From positions 38,866,225-38,930,224 of the forward strand of contig OX439003.1 in assembly GCA_949316495.1 (NCBI GenBank): a stretch of 64,000 bases of DNA, read 5' to 3'. This document shows, piece by piece, positions 47,301-59,000 of this stretch. The position numbers and the translations under genes are program-made. The notes below the pieces were generated by a model that did not search any database, had not been told where the DNA came from, and was given only the letters and a program-made list of their open reading frames with translations. Source of the stretch: Amphiduros pacificus. Lineage: Eukaryota > Annelida > Polychaeta > Phyllodocida > Hesionidae. How positions within the stretch are numbered: position 1 is the first letter of the stretch; every line of letters begins with the position of its first letter.

Positions 47301-50300
47301 AGGATTGTTTACGTCAGTTGTTGGTGGTGCTGTGTGAGAGAGGGCAGTTGCAGCAGTTGGTTGAGTTCCCATATGTAGACCTACAGGACGATGTTGTGAA
47401 CATACTCGAGTCCCGCGCCCGCTCCGTTGACCTTGCCAAGCAAAACTACTATGATCTACTCTATGCCTTCCATGTCTTCAGGGCAAATTACAGAAAAGGT
47501 ATTCAAAGGCCTTATTTTTTAGTTTATTGGATATAATACTGATATTACCATTTCAATCCTTAGATAACATTAAAAATAGAACTTTTTTTAAACTTTACAA
47601 ATTTGCAGATAATTTTACAGTGTATTTCTTGCCTTGTAGACTTTTCATTTTGCAAACAAATATTTGAATGACTACAGACAGACTCAATCCTGATTACTTT
47701 ATAAGATAACTAATGCACTATAGATATCAGGTGAGACAGTTGATTTGTTTCTGTTATAGCTGGGTCTGTGATGTATGAGTATGGGCGTCGTCTTGGCGTA
47801 GAAGTTCCGGGGCTGAAGGGATTACAGCGCCAGGCTAAATGCTACCTGGCGGCACTTAATGCTCTCAGACTGGTCAATCCCAAGTATGCATGGATAGTGC
47901 AGCCTGCACAAAACACCAAGGAGGTCAGCATCAACTCCACTCTTATACCTTCAAAATTGGTTTTCAAACACTCAACAGTACTAGAACTGCTAAAAATCTT
48001 TATCTCATCCCAGAACAGTATCTTTAAGGTTGTATGATTTGAGAAGATTGACCAAAAATATTGCCCATACATGCCTTAATGATATATTTTTGCAGAGAGA
48101 AAGGTTGGAATAGGAGACCATATAATTAATGGCTTTGTTTCTGTTCTCCTTGGCAGGATGAAGATATGGAAATGGATGGTGCTAAATCCCCCAAACATTT
48201 CCTGGATGGGGAAGAGATCATGCCGTGTGAGCTTCTTATACATTCAAATTCATTATATAACATTCTTTTGTATTAAAAGAAAAGCATGAATATTTGAGAG
48301 GCATCATCAGTTCTTAGAAAATTCATTAATGTTTAGGATGAATTGCATGATGAATGTTATTGTGATCACAATAAAATGGATATGATAATGTTACTGTGAT
48401 CACAAAGAATGGATATGATAATGTTATTGTGATCACGAAGTATAGATATAGTAATGAGTGAGGCCAGATAGAGGAGTGACTGTAAATTTGATTGTGGTCA
48501 CGAAGTATGGATATAATAGTGAGTGAGGCCAGATAGAGGAGTGACTGTGTAATGATGATTGTGGTCACAAAGTATGGATATAATAATGAGTGAGGCCAGA
48601 TAGAGGAGTGACTGTGTAATGATGGGTGTGGTCACGAAGTATGGATATAATAGTGAGTGAGGCCAGATAGAGGAGTGACTGTGTAATGATGATTGTGGTC
48701 ACGAAGTATGGATATAATAGTAAGTGAGGCCAGATAGAGGAGTGACTGTGTAATGATGAGTGTGGTCACGAAGTATGGATATAATACTAGTGAGTGAGGC
48801 CAGATAGAGGAGTGACTGTGTAATGATGAGTGTGGTCACGAAGTATGGATATAATACTAGTGAGTGAGGCCAGATAAAGGAGTGACTGTGTAATGATGAG
48901 TGTGGTCACGAAGTATGGATATAATAGTGAGTGAGGCCAGATAGAGGAGTGAGTGAGGCCAGATAGAGGAGTGACTGTGTAATGATGATTGTGGTCACGA
49001 AGTATGGATATAATAGTGAGTGAGGCCAGATAGAGGAGTGACTGTAATGATGAGTGTGGTCACGAAGTATGGATATAATAATGAGTGAGGCCAGATAGAG
49101 GAGTGACTGTGTAATGATGAGTGTGGTCACGAAGTATGGATATAATAGTGAGTGAGGCCAGATAGAGGAGTGACTGTGTAATGATGAGTGTGGTCACGAA
49201 GTATGGATATAATAATGAGTGAGGCCAGATAGAGGAGTGAATGTGTAATGATGATTGTGGTCACAAAGTATGGATATAATAGTGAGTGAGGCCAGATAGA
49301 GGAGTGACTGTGTAATGATGAGTGTGGTCACGAAGTATGGATATAATAATGAGTGAGGCCAGATAGAGGAGTGATGTGTAATGATGAGTGTGGTCACGAA
49401 GTATGGATATAATAGTGAGTGAGGCCAGATAGAGGAGTGACTGTGTAATAATGAGCATGGTGTTGCAGGTGAGAAGAAGATAGAGGTGCTGGAGATGCCA
49501 GACTTACAGAGGGAATATCTCCTGGTAGATGCCAGGCTCCGACTATTACAGAAGGACCCCGACCCCGCCCATATGGTTGGTCAGTATATAAAGCTTATCC
49601 TACATCCAAACAGCGTGTCCTTTTATTAAAATATATGGATTTTTAAGACACTTTTTACTCTTCAGACCATTTTGTGATGATATGTTTTCTCGATGTGTTC
49701 AGGACCTACATCATCAGCATCTGAGACAGTTGCCCTTTTGGTGAACACTGGACTGTTTGATGTAGCCACCACAATCTGTCAAGTTTACAAAATGCCACTC
49801 AATCCTGTGTTTGAAGGACTCGCAACAAGGTATAGCAATGAAGTTATAAAAATACATTTAACTGAGTAATTGATTACGATATTACCATCTGTGAAACTGG
49901 ATAATTTCCCCTTGACTAACCTTGAAAAGTTTAAAAGTATTGTATGCATATTGACTGCAAATTATAAGACAATTAGAGATGATTTTTTTTCTACCATGTT
50001 GAACACATCTAATTTTAGCAGGCTATATATGGATATCTGCCATAGTCTCAAAGGTTGGATGTCTTTTGTTTAAATATATCCAACAATGTTTTTGGCTACC
50101 CAATTTTGATAATGCCGCAGGGAATGTGCATTTGGATGTGTATAAGTTTGCTGGTATTGGTTATAGATGTGTGAACCTGGCTCAGCAGAGTGGGGATTAC
50201 ATGATTGGGGACAACCCGTACACCTCCCAGGCCTGGAGCTGGCTGGAAGATAACCACCTGGCCACCATCAACACCAAGGAAATCAGGTAATATTACGCTT

Positions 50301-52074
50301 GTCTCAGGCACCAGGGACTTTACATCTTGTTGTTAATGCCAAGCTCAGATAATTGAAGGAGAACCTGGGAAATGATGTTTTTGTTCTTATACAAAATTCA
50401 TCAGAATTCATCAGTGTCTTTTTTCAAGATATGCTTCAAGGGGGAATAACTTTCATTATTAGTTAACTTAAAGAAATATGATTTCCTTGTCAAATATTGT
50501 ATGACTTGCATTTATAGCACACTCCTGGTACAGACGCCTAAAAGTTGTAATATAGGATTGCCTTTTATTCACATCATAATTTGATTTATTTTAATACCGG
50601 TACTTCATAAAAGAGAAAGTACCAAAGAATGGAAAAATAAATTTTGCAGGACATCAAATATGGATCAAGATGTTTTCAGAAATCCTAATGGTTGCATTAA
50701 TATTGTAGTGCCTCAGACCAGGCCTGGAAGTTACTGCAGACCTACATGGAGAAGCAAGAAGACTGCTCCACCAGATATCATAAATGTGTTGCCAGTAAGC
50801 TGCTCTCCCAGGGATTTGCCCTGCCCACCTGGTTTATTAAATCCTACAAGGTAAAAACATTGTGTACTGTAGTTTGCAAATCAGATGGATTTTAAACATT
50901 TTTGTAGTCAGATTCAATTTGAAACTTGCTATATGTTTGTTATTGTTGTCAAACAAAGATAACATTAAAAATAAAATTGAAAAAAAAAAAAAAAACAGGT
51001 CCAGGTTTCGGGAGGCCTTCAGGTGTGTTCTAGCCATAAATAATAGGGACATGATATACATGTAAGGTGACATTGTTATAATAAGTGACAAACAATTAAA
51101 TATAGTGATTGGGATTGATATGAAGATGGAAATGTTTATATTTTGCAGAAGATGAATGCCCCAGAGTTATTGCGTCTCTATCTGGACTATGATATGCTGG
51201 AGGAAGCTGCTCATTTATCTCTGGAATATATAGACTCTGTCATGGGCCGTGGAGCAGAGTACTTTGGTGTTAAGGTAACAGCATATTTGTACAAGTAGCC
51301 AAAACTGATCTCAATTTAATACATTATTTTTAAACCAGAGCAGTTCTCACTGCTCAAGTGGACCATTCTGCTACCTGGTGTGTTAAAATCTAGGTGTTGA
51401 TTGACAAGTCATTTTATTCCAGCCAGTTCATTACACACATCACTGTCTTTCTATTCTTCTCAAGATCCCAAAACTGATTACTGTGCTTGTGGATTTGTTG
51501 ACAAACTATTAATTTGTTCCCTTCACAGCATTCAGAATGGCATTCATTATATCAGCTGTAACGTTTACAAATATATCCCAGCATGCATTGAACATGACAC
51601 AAGAGACAACTGGTGAATCACAAATCTTTAAATTCAAGCATTGAGGAGTTCACAACAATTTGATGCAAGATGATTAATGCTAAATGATTTGACTCATGAG
51701 AATATTATATTTCAGACACCAATACGTTATGGTGCGCCAGCAGTATGGCTGCCTTATACCAGTTTAGATCAGCTGCTACAAGCTCTAAGAGATGTGGAAA
51801 CTGATATGACCTATCAGAAAGTAAGTAAACTTGCCAGGTCCAATAAAACCATATTTAAAGTAATCCTTGTTAATACAGAAGAAAGACCTTTTATGCTTTT
51901 CAGTAATTTAGCTTAACACTTAAATTTTAAGATGTAATTTAGAGGTGTACATATACATTTTTCTTTTTGCAGTTATACAACAGATTGCAGGACAAATTAG
52001 ATCATTATTTCAACATGGTAGAGCAGGTGACAAAGGATTCGATAAAACCGAGGGCACCTATATCAGGGACATGA
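32367..52074 (+). CDS. NUP160: Nucleoporin NUP160 (33 exons, complete)
   Basis: Exons: 32367-32451, 35493-35604, 36250-36457, 36807-37032, 37461-37651, 37955-38033, 38367-38455, 38638-38712, 38827-38924, 39055-39214, 39472-39567, 39717-39857, 40261-40326, 40445-40553, 40842-41010, 42842-42984, 43158-43318, 44165-44456, 44835-44991, 45300-45455, 46468-46600, 46814-46909, 47031-47125, 47296-47498, 47760-47923, 48157-48226, 49469-49579, 49703-49829, 50167-50286, 50709-50850, 51149-51274, 51716-51820, 51973-52074. The sum is 4407 bases, 1468 aa (human about 1436, from memory). Conserved stretches include FAVCQDHKLRMWS (about 260-272), CQYVQLQEYV, VVLCERGQLQQLVEFPYV, ESRARSVDLAKQNYYDLLYA, CYLAALNALRLVNP and VWLPYTSLDQLLQAL. 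The N-terminal half is a beta-propeller and the rest an alpha-solenoid; the protein is a scaffold of the Nup107-160 Y complex of the nuclear pore. Introns carry several arrays that copy splice sites. Confidence 0.95.
32452..35492. other. NUP160 intron 1
   Basis: A 3-kb AT-rich intron. No repeats with clear ends and no supported genes were seen. The open frame at 33343-33549 (with CDMCGKYVTHG) resembles a zinc-finger half but has no second half and no splice support. Confidence 0.5.
40978..41810 (+). repeat. 104-bp tandem array copying the end of NUP160 exon 15 and its donor
   Basis: Eight copies begin with the last 33 bases of exon 15 (ATGATAACCAACCTCCTC...ACCAACAG), followed by GTTAGTCATG and about 60 intronic bases. 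Starts are spaced 104 bases apart at about 40978, 41082, 41186, 41290, 41394, 41498, 41602 and 41706. Copies are virtually identical; the last one differs slightly near its end. Reading on past the first donor meets a TGA within the first unit, so only the first donor keeps the frame. Confidence 0.97.
41871..42641. mobile_element. Fold-back inverted-repeat element, about 770 bp
   Basis: The ends pair as inverted repeats: CCATATTTACTTGTGTATA on the left and, reversed, CCGTATTTACTCGTGTATA on the right, each bordered by TA. Both ends continue into GGGGGGTCGTCTTATACAC-type sequence. Inside, a second inverted repeat of about 75 bases (around 42035-42105 and 42300-42375) contains ATACCTTTATTTATCATT. 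No transposase is encoded. It lies in NUP160 intron 15. Confidence 0.75.
44640..44845 (+). repeat. Two-copy tandem duplication containing the NUP160 exon 19 acceptor
   Basis: Two copies of about 101 bases, roughly 85% alike, contain TTAACTCTGTAAAT, GATTGATAATTGTTATA and CTGTTTTGCAGTTG. The second copy provides the real acceptor (exon starts 44835). The first provides an equally good TTTTGCAG at 44733 followed by TTGATCAGA, resembling the start of exon 19. Confidence 0.85.
45650..46245. repeat. 145-bp tandem repeat in NUP160 intron 20
   Basis: Four copies and a partial fifth of a unit with ATGATGGCAGCTTCATGAG, CACACATAAGCATCTGG and TTTTCAAGGTCACAGGGACA. Starts are near 45654, 45797, 45943, 46088 and 46217. 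Divergence of about 15% suggests an older array than the exon 15 one. Confidence 0.9.
48340..49462. repeat. 67-bp minisatellite in NUP160 intron 26
   Basis: About 15 units of 67 bp with GTGGTCACGAAGTATGGATA and GTGAGGCCAGATAGAGGAGTGA, mostly over 95% alike. The proximal units near 48340-48440 are shorter and diverged. The last unit grades into the acceptor of exon 27 at 49468. Confidence 0.95.
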
Positions 52075-52462
52075 CCAGACAAGACATCAATGTATTGCGC
52101 TCATCCTAACAAATCTGCAATATAATCATCAGCTTCAATGGACATATATTTGTACAAAGATTTCATAGACAAAAAGATATCTATTTATTGAGAGTTTATT
52201 TTGTACAAAGTGAAATGAGTCAAGCTCTTCACTCACTGCCATAAAGCCAAGTGAATGGGAAAGGTCTGAGGACATGATATCTGATTTGTTAAGACCTTTA
52301 CACAGATTTGTGAAATTTCGATATGTGTAATGTTTTCATTAATCTTGAATATGTAATATTTAGAATGTAAAACATTTAAAGTAATACGTAATACATTCTT
52401 TATTTTTATGTATATGTTTCAACTGGTATAATGTAAAGATTTATATGTATAAAAACTTATTT

Positions 52463-52468
52463 AATAAA
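52463..52468 (+). terminator. NUP160: Polyadenylation signal AATAAA, NUP160
   Basis: AATAAA 389 bases after the stop codon at 52072-52074, followed by T-rich sequence. It is the first full signal after the stop. Confidence 0.65.
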
Positions 52469-53032
52469 GATGTAACTTCATAGAATTTTATGTCTCAAAA
52501 TAATCCATCCATGTTCTCATTTTTTTCTCCAATTCTATCTATTTTCCATTAGGTTCAGAGTTGTTAATATGATTTTATTATATATTTTATTTAAATCCGA
52601 TAACTTTCACTGAGTTGTTAAGGAGGCTACCATTTTGAATAACAGGACAAACATCAGCCAATGAGAATTGAGGTAACATTGAAAGTTGGGGTCACATTGA
52701 CTTGATCATTTCAAGTCTTCTCTGAGAAAGGTTTTAAGTGACCATTTATGAAGCAATTTGCAGGCATATCCAGACATCTCAGGTCACATTATCAGTGCAG
52801 TTATACAATAAGGTTATACAGGGTTTGATTAAGTCTGATTATATCTCAAAAGGTTTCAGAATCACAAATAAGTATCTATCTTAATAGATATCTAAATATT
52901 CAATATGTCACTGTTTCTAGGTGATAGTCCCATTAAGTCGTATCATGTGGCAAGCAAAGCAAAACAACATTTGAGCCCCAGCACCTGGCCCCCATTGGAT
53001 TATCAAAGCATGACACCATCCTCGTCACACCT

Positions 53033-54217
53033 GTGCCATCTGCCTCTCTGCCATCTTCACGAAAGCAACGAGTGGAGGTGAGAAAGTTCCCCCAAAGCCA
53101 GAAGGTTTTCTTTGCTGCTGCCCTGCGCAGTGTGCAGTGGGAGGCACTATACCGGGCTGAGAGCTGCAAAGTGCAATGTGAGATGTTCTATGAGGTGATT
53201 TCCAGCCTTCTGGAGGAACACTTTCCCACCAGAATAGTTGTGAGATGTGACAGTGATAAGCCCTGGGTGACAGATGAGTTTAGGGACCTTATCAATAAAA
53301 GGCAACTGGCCTTTACCACCAAAAATGATTCATTATTCAACTATTTCCGGAACAAAGTAAATCGTCAGAGGAAAACACTACATTCAAAGTACTATCACAA
53401 CAATGTCCATGAAGCCAAATCTACCAACCCTGGCAAATGGTGGAAAGGTGTTAACACCCTCATGGGGAAGAGAAACAGCAGTAACCCCATGATATCGCTT
53501 GCTAACCACCTACATGGAGGAGACGTGCAGGCACTGGCTGGCACAATAAACACATTCTTCCACTCCATCACAGAACATATGGATGCCCTGAAGGAAACAG
53601 ATTTTTGGGAGGTAGAGGTCCCATCCCAGTACCTGCTCACTGTGGAGCAGGTGGAAAAGGCCTCACTTGCCATTAACTGTACCAAGTCACCAGGACCGGA
53701 TGGTATCCCAAACTGGGTGCTCAGGGACTTTGCCGGAGTGCTCGGTGCCCCTGTATGTGCCATGTGGAATTCATCCATGCAGCAAGGATACATACCAGCC
53801 GTGTGGAAATGTGCCAATGTTGCCCCATTGCCCAAATGTGCTCCAGCTCGACGTGTGGAGAATGACATCAGACCAGTGTCCCTGACAGCCATCCTCAGCA
53901 AGGAACAGGAGTCCTTTGTATTTGAGTGGCTGTGGGAGATCCTGGGCCCACACATAAAGAAAGACCAGTACGGCAACATGAAGGGCTGTTCCACCACCAT
54001 GGCCCTCATTGAGCTGTTTGACGCATGGGCCAAAGCCAGTGACATCCCTGGAGCTCAGATCCGAGTGCTGCTTGTAGACTTCAGAAAGGCATTCGATCTT
54101 ATTGATCACAACATCCTGCTTCGAAAGCTTTGTGACTATGGCGTACCTCCTGTCCTTCTCCGGTGGGTGCATGGTTTTTTGCTGGACCGACAACAACGGA
54201 TCAAGATCAACTTCTGA
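53033..54217 (+). CDS. LINE ORF2, N-terminal part of reverse transcriptase
   Basis: An open frame of 394 codons shows KSPGPDGIPNWVL, PLPKCAPARRVENDIRPVSL, GCSTTMALIELFDAW and VDFRKAFDLIDHNILLRKL, the fingers and first palm motifs of LINE reverse transcriptases. It ends at a stop just after QQRIKINF, because the reading frame changes there; the rest of the domain continues in another frame. Confidence 0.8.
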   Translation: MPSASLPSSRKQRVEVRKFPQSQKVFFAAALRSVQWEALYRAESCKVQCEMFYEVISSLLEEHFPTRIVVRCDSDKPWVTDEFRDLINKRQLAFTTKNDSLFNYFRNKVNRQRKTLHSKYYHNNVHEAKSTNPGKWWKGVNTLMGKRNSSNPMISLANHLHGGDVQALAGTINTFFHSITEHMDALKETDFWEVEVPSQYLLTVEQVEKASLAINCTKSPGPDGIPNWVLRDFAGVLGAPVCAMWNSSMQQGYIPAVWKCANVAPLPKCAPARRVENDIRPVSLTAILSKEQESFVFEWLWEILGPHIKKDQYGNMKGCSTTMALIELFDAWAKASDIPGAQIRVLLVDFRKAFDLIDHNILLRKLCDYGVPPVLLRWVHGFLLDRQQRIKINF

Positions 54218-54917
54218 ATGGTGCCATATCCATGGTGGCGTGCCCCAAGGTACCAAACTGGGGCCACTCTTCTTCATCGTCATGATAAATGACATGGACC
54301 TGGCACTACCCGCCCTGAAGTACGTTGACGACACATCCATGTGGGAGATCTTGTATATGCCCACCCCCAGAGCCCAAGCCAAAGGAGCTGTCGTGCCACA
54401 GAGTGAAATGCAGGGAGCTGCAGATGGTGTCGACACCTGGACTGATGATAACAACATGAGACTGAATGCTGTCAAGACCAAAGAAATGTTTATATACTTT
54501 AGCAGGTGTCCCACTATCCCACCAGATCTCATCATAAAAGGGATAGCCATTGAAAAAGTGGAAACATCAAAGCTGCTTGGCATCCATATCAGTGCTGATC
54601 TGAAATGGGACAAACATGTGGACACAATCTACAAGAAAGCCTCATCCAGACTGTACTTCTTGTGCATGTTACGACATGCTGGAATTCCACAAAAGGACTT
54701 GGTGGGCATCTATGTCACCATACTCCGCCCGCTCGTGGAGTATGCCTGCCAAGTCTGGCATCCCGGCCTCACAAAGACACAAGAACACACGCTGGAGAGT
54801 ATTCAGAAACGAGCACTGCGCATCATATATCCAGATCTATCATATGATGATGCCATGACAGAGTCAGGACTGCCCACCCTTGCAAATCGACTCTTTGCAT
54901 ATTATCAAACTCTATGA
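54198..54917 (+). CDS. LINE ORF2, C-terminal part of reverse transcriptase
   Basis: In the +1 frame relative to the preceding part, the coding sequence continues as TSEWCHIHGGVPQGTKLGPL. It holds the catalytic YVDDTS and then KTKEMFIYF, SKLLGIHISADLKWDKHVD, SRLYFLCMLRHAG, RPLVEYACQVWHPGL and IQKRALRIIYP, ending at a stop near 54917. One shift, either a mutation or a sequence error, breaks the gene. Confidence 0.8.
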   Translation, partial: GSRSTSEWCHIHGGVPQGTKLGPLFFIVMINDMDLALPALKYVDDTSMWEILYMPTPRAQAKGAVVPQSEMQGAADGVDTWTDDNNMRLNAVKTKEMFIYFSRCPTIPPDLIIKGIAIEKVETSKLLGIHISADLKWDKHVDTIYKKASSRLYFLCMLRHAGIPQKDLVGIYVTILRPLVEYACQVWHPGLTKTQEHTLESIQKRALRIIYPDLSYDDAMTESGLPTLANRLFAYYQTL

Positions 54918-55233
54918 TAATATGCAAAATGAGTCACACCCATTACATAAATTACTGCCAGAAATCAAGGACTGTAAACATTCACTTAGAAATGCCAAAA
55001 AATATGAAATGCCTCGATGTAAGACTAATAGATACAAAAACAGCTTCATACCATATTGCCTATACAATTTCCAGTAATTGTTTTTAAACCAGATGTATGT
55101 ATATGAATGTGATCCTAAAGTATTCTAGTCAATGATTTTACTTTTCACTCTAGTCATTTATATCCTGTTTTAATGTGCACTCAAGATACCTTTTATATAC
55201 AATTCAACTTGTAAAGTTGCTGCGAATAAAACC

Positions 55234-55235
<2 letters not shown>

Positions 55236-55288
<53 letters not shown>
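55236..55288. repeat. (TTA)n LINE tail
   Basis: About 17 TTA units directly follow AATAAAACC at the 3' end of the LINE. Confidence 0.95.
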
Positions 55289-55290
<2 letters not shown>

Positions 55291-55515
55291 ATTTGTTCAT
55301 GGTTGCCTTTTTTTCTCTTAATCTGATTTAATCGGTTGAAACTGAAATATTTTTTTCCCAATTTCAACCCTCTGACCAGTTTTTTTTTCAACTGATGAGT
55401 ATTATTGTTTTTCCTCAATGTTAAAACTGTCCCGATCAAGCAGGTTTTCGCCACCTGATATCTCTTTTACATAGTTGTCTCAATTAACAATTTTAAATCA
55501 GGCCATTATTTTGCC

Positions 55516-55628
<113 letters not shown>

Positions 55629-55629
55629 G

Positions 55630-56076
55630 TGGGGGGGCAATATTTCAAAATATTGAACTACTCATTGACATCAGCAAATGGCCTTGAAATTCATTCTTTC
55701 CAATCTAAGTTTCTGTACAAAGAGAACTCCAACTCCTGTAGTTAACTGTTGTAGTAATTGTCTGTCACTATTCTGTCACTAAATTTCAAAATGATGTGGA
55801 AAACAGTGCGGAGAAAAATATACTCTAAATCGAAAGTGAAAGTACCTTATCCGCTAGGTGTCGCCTCTGCGTCACAGCAGGTGCGAATCATCACGTGGTC
55901 AAAGTAAACAGTTCCGGCCAAGGCGGCAACAACACAAACACGACAAACGTGTCACTCACAACCCATTGAAGTAGTAACCATCACTGACAAAGCACGCTTG
56001 TACTGTTTATGTATGTGGATTCTACCAGTTGACGGGAGACGGGTTTAATGGAGGAAAAGGAAAGATAACGATCGAA
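55630..56076 (+). promoter_or_regulatory. Probable promoter and 5' UTR of the ATP11A-like gene
   Basis: The sequence becomes GC-richer than its surroundings near 55850-56070 (GTGTCGCCTCTGCGTCACAG, TTCCGGCCAAGGCGGC), with several CpGs, just before the first coding exon. No TATA box was recognised. Confidence 0.4.
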
Positions 56077-59000
56077 ATGGGAGGCATCTTCCAGAAACTG
56101 ACAGAAACTTGTGTAAGTTCGCACTGCGTCCTGGGGTTGAAAACCGTGTCGGGGAACTGAAGCAGTTCTTGGTTCTTTCTGGCATAGGCCATTTTCAGAT
56201 AAACTTCCAAAAAGATTCCAATTTTAAGAGGCATTTAAGAGACTTTTATCGGTTATATTAAGACAGTTCATGTTATTTTATGTTGAAAGCATTGCAATCG
56301 AAAGCCAATGTTTATGGCAATGAGAACTTGATTATTCTGACAACAGCATTGTCACAGTTCTTGCAAGTTTTGTTGCTGTTTGTTCATATGTTGGCTGTTG
56401 GCTCAAGGTATTTGCTGCCAAATACCAATTGCCAAACATTAATCCTACGAAGGCGACTATGCAGCACGAACTCAGGCCACTAGAAAATTAGCAATCTATA
56501 TCATAGTATATGAATTTAATATCAGATATATTGTTTGTTTTGTTTGTTTTGTAAAGATAAAAAAGGCAACAGCAGCCTTCAAGAATTAGTAAGGCCATTT
56601 AGTAAATAGCTTTGTATTTCATAATTTCATAAAAATATAATATAATATCATGTCAAACCAAGATGAAAGCAGTTCTAATTTACTGATTGATGATGATGTA
56701 TATATGCACTGAATAGTTGGATAAAGTATGAATAACATTGATCATAAAATCCTCATTAGTCCTGACTGAATAAGATAAAAGTTAGGCGTATACAGGCGTC
56801 AACTAAAAATTGTGATCCTCTTTTTAATTTGGTCCACCCTTAAAAGCACAATTTAGAATCACCATATTTCAAGGCCTGCCCAAGGCCGCCATTCAAGTGA
56901 ATATAACATCAGTGTATGGCCACGTACAGTGTCTTGTCCACAAATAGCAAGTGATTATTATCCGAGTGCCGCTGTCCTTCATGGGTCAGTGACGGTAGTT
57001 TGCTCTCAGGTGTGTCAAGGGACCCATATATGCCCACACTGTGTGTTATGCTGTGCCTGACCGGACCGATGGCACAACTTATAAATGGCGCAAATATTTA
57101 CCACTCTAAAGTGATTAAATAGTATGTTATAGACTTTTTATTGATTTAATAAGGTTTAGTCAGAGCGCAAAATACAGTAAATGTGAATAGTTATTTTGAA
57201 TTGACCTTTAATCCAAGGAGTGATATGATTGTAATAATCATTATGGATACTAGGAAGGGAGGCTGAGGTTTGTTGATGTGCTGCCTTGGCAACAAGGAAT
57301 GTGGAGCACATCGACAATACCGGCCTTCATGTCTATACAGAATGGCAGAGGAATGGGCTAACGTTGTCACACAGCCATAGAAATATATATAAATATCCTA
57401 TAGGGCACGTGTTGATACCTTGGGTTCCACTGTGTTATTCCGCTGTGATATTCCCACATAATGAATTTGGCAGCATTGAATCATTATCCCATCTTATACT
57501 GTACATAGACTGAACTTCCATTCTTTGCCTGTGTTTATTTTATATCATAAAATCATTTGAATATATAATCATAATTGTATATACATTTTTTTTTTACTTA
57601 AGCCCAGCTCAGAGTTCACGTTCACAGTACAATTTGTTCTTATTTCACTAGATTAAATATTTGCATTTATGAAAAATGTAAATTAAGTATGGTGTCCTCG
57701 TTCTATGATATTCACAAAATGTAGAAAATATTGAAAAACATATACAACATGCAACATAGTAACAATACTGCCAAGTGAATCCTTGCATGTAATGCACAGA
57801 CCAGTACTAGATCACACCACAGTCTGTGATCAACCTTTTTCAGTTCCTAGCCCGAAGTACTTCTTTTGATAATATTTTGTATTTTTGTTTTCTCCCCGTC
57901 TCATATATTTCTTTTGATAAATTATATAGAAAAAGTAAATACTGAAAACTAAACTATGTTCTTATTTCTTATAGTGCTCAAGAATAAAAATTGACAAAAA
58001 TGAATCCATATCATTCCTGCAGAATGAGGTTGGATGTTAGGAGAATAATAAGATATTTCCTATAAGTGTAAGGATGCCATTGTGTGAACGCAGAGCTTCA
58101 GGGTTAATCAGCATCATTTATGTCAGGATCACATGCTGTGTCGTCCCATTTTGTGTATTGATTGTGTTGACCTGTGTCACATTTAGCAGTTGTCTGCCCT
58201 ATGATGACACACCTGAACCACATGGGTGTGCCACACAGACTAATAGACTGCTAGACGTCCACTCCTGTTATACTTCAACACTATGCTTGATTCAATTTTA
58301 TATTATGTAAGCATGACAATGTTAGCCTGACAAAGCATGTACATTGCATGGTAATAAAGAAATGTATTATGATATCATTACTACAAGCAGTAATATGACG
58401 AGTCATAATCATCACTTAATATTAGGTATTCCTGTAAGTTATATCAGAGTGTTAGACATGTTTACACAATAGTAGAGATCTGATAATGTATTGCTGATCA
58501 GGTTGGTGGAGATGACAGTGTTTGCTTTGCAGGTAGGTTGGCATTGTAGTGTTTACTCACTCCAGGCTGCGACTGCACTCTGACATTCTCCATATTATAC
58601 AGTATGTGTTTCCATCATGATCAGCTTCACAAAATATGGATTATAAAATGGGTTGACATTGTGCAAGTTATCACCCTCACAATCAGATTTTAGTCTGAAA
58701 TGATTAAAAGTATATCACAAAACTGAATAGTAGGACTAAAATTATAGAATTTTATTTGAAAAAGATGTTTTTTTTTGGAGGCCTTTACAGTCGGTGAAGT
58801 ATCAATGTTTTTGTCATCCCCGAACAAGGTACGGTTATTGTGATTCATATGTTAACATGCTGAATTGGCAGCACTTGTCACAGGATGAGTAAACACAACA
58901 TTGCTGGGTCATAAAACAGAACACAGACTGCACAGTCAGGTGTATATTACATACATGGGGCAGAAAATGCACATATAGTTTTAACTGTTTATGATCCCAA

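Larger units (their letters stand above)
52925..55290 (+). mobile_element. LINE with YVDD reverse transcriptase, 5'-truncated
   Basis: A + strand non-LTR retrotransposon follows NUP160. Homology starts with the end of the endonuclease domain (HLAPIGLSKHDTILVTP, from about 52980). It runs through reverse transcriptase to about 54917 and ends with an untranslated tail and a (TTA)n run at 55236-55288. One frame change separates the two coding halves near 54195. The clade is uncertain; the RT has GVPQGTKLGP and YVDD rather than the YADD of the CR1/L2-like copy at 22-23.6 kb. Confidence 0.85.
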
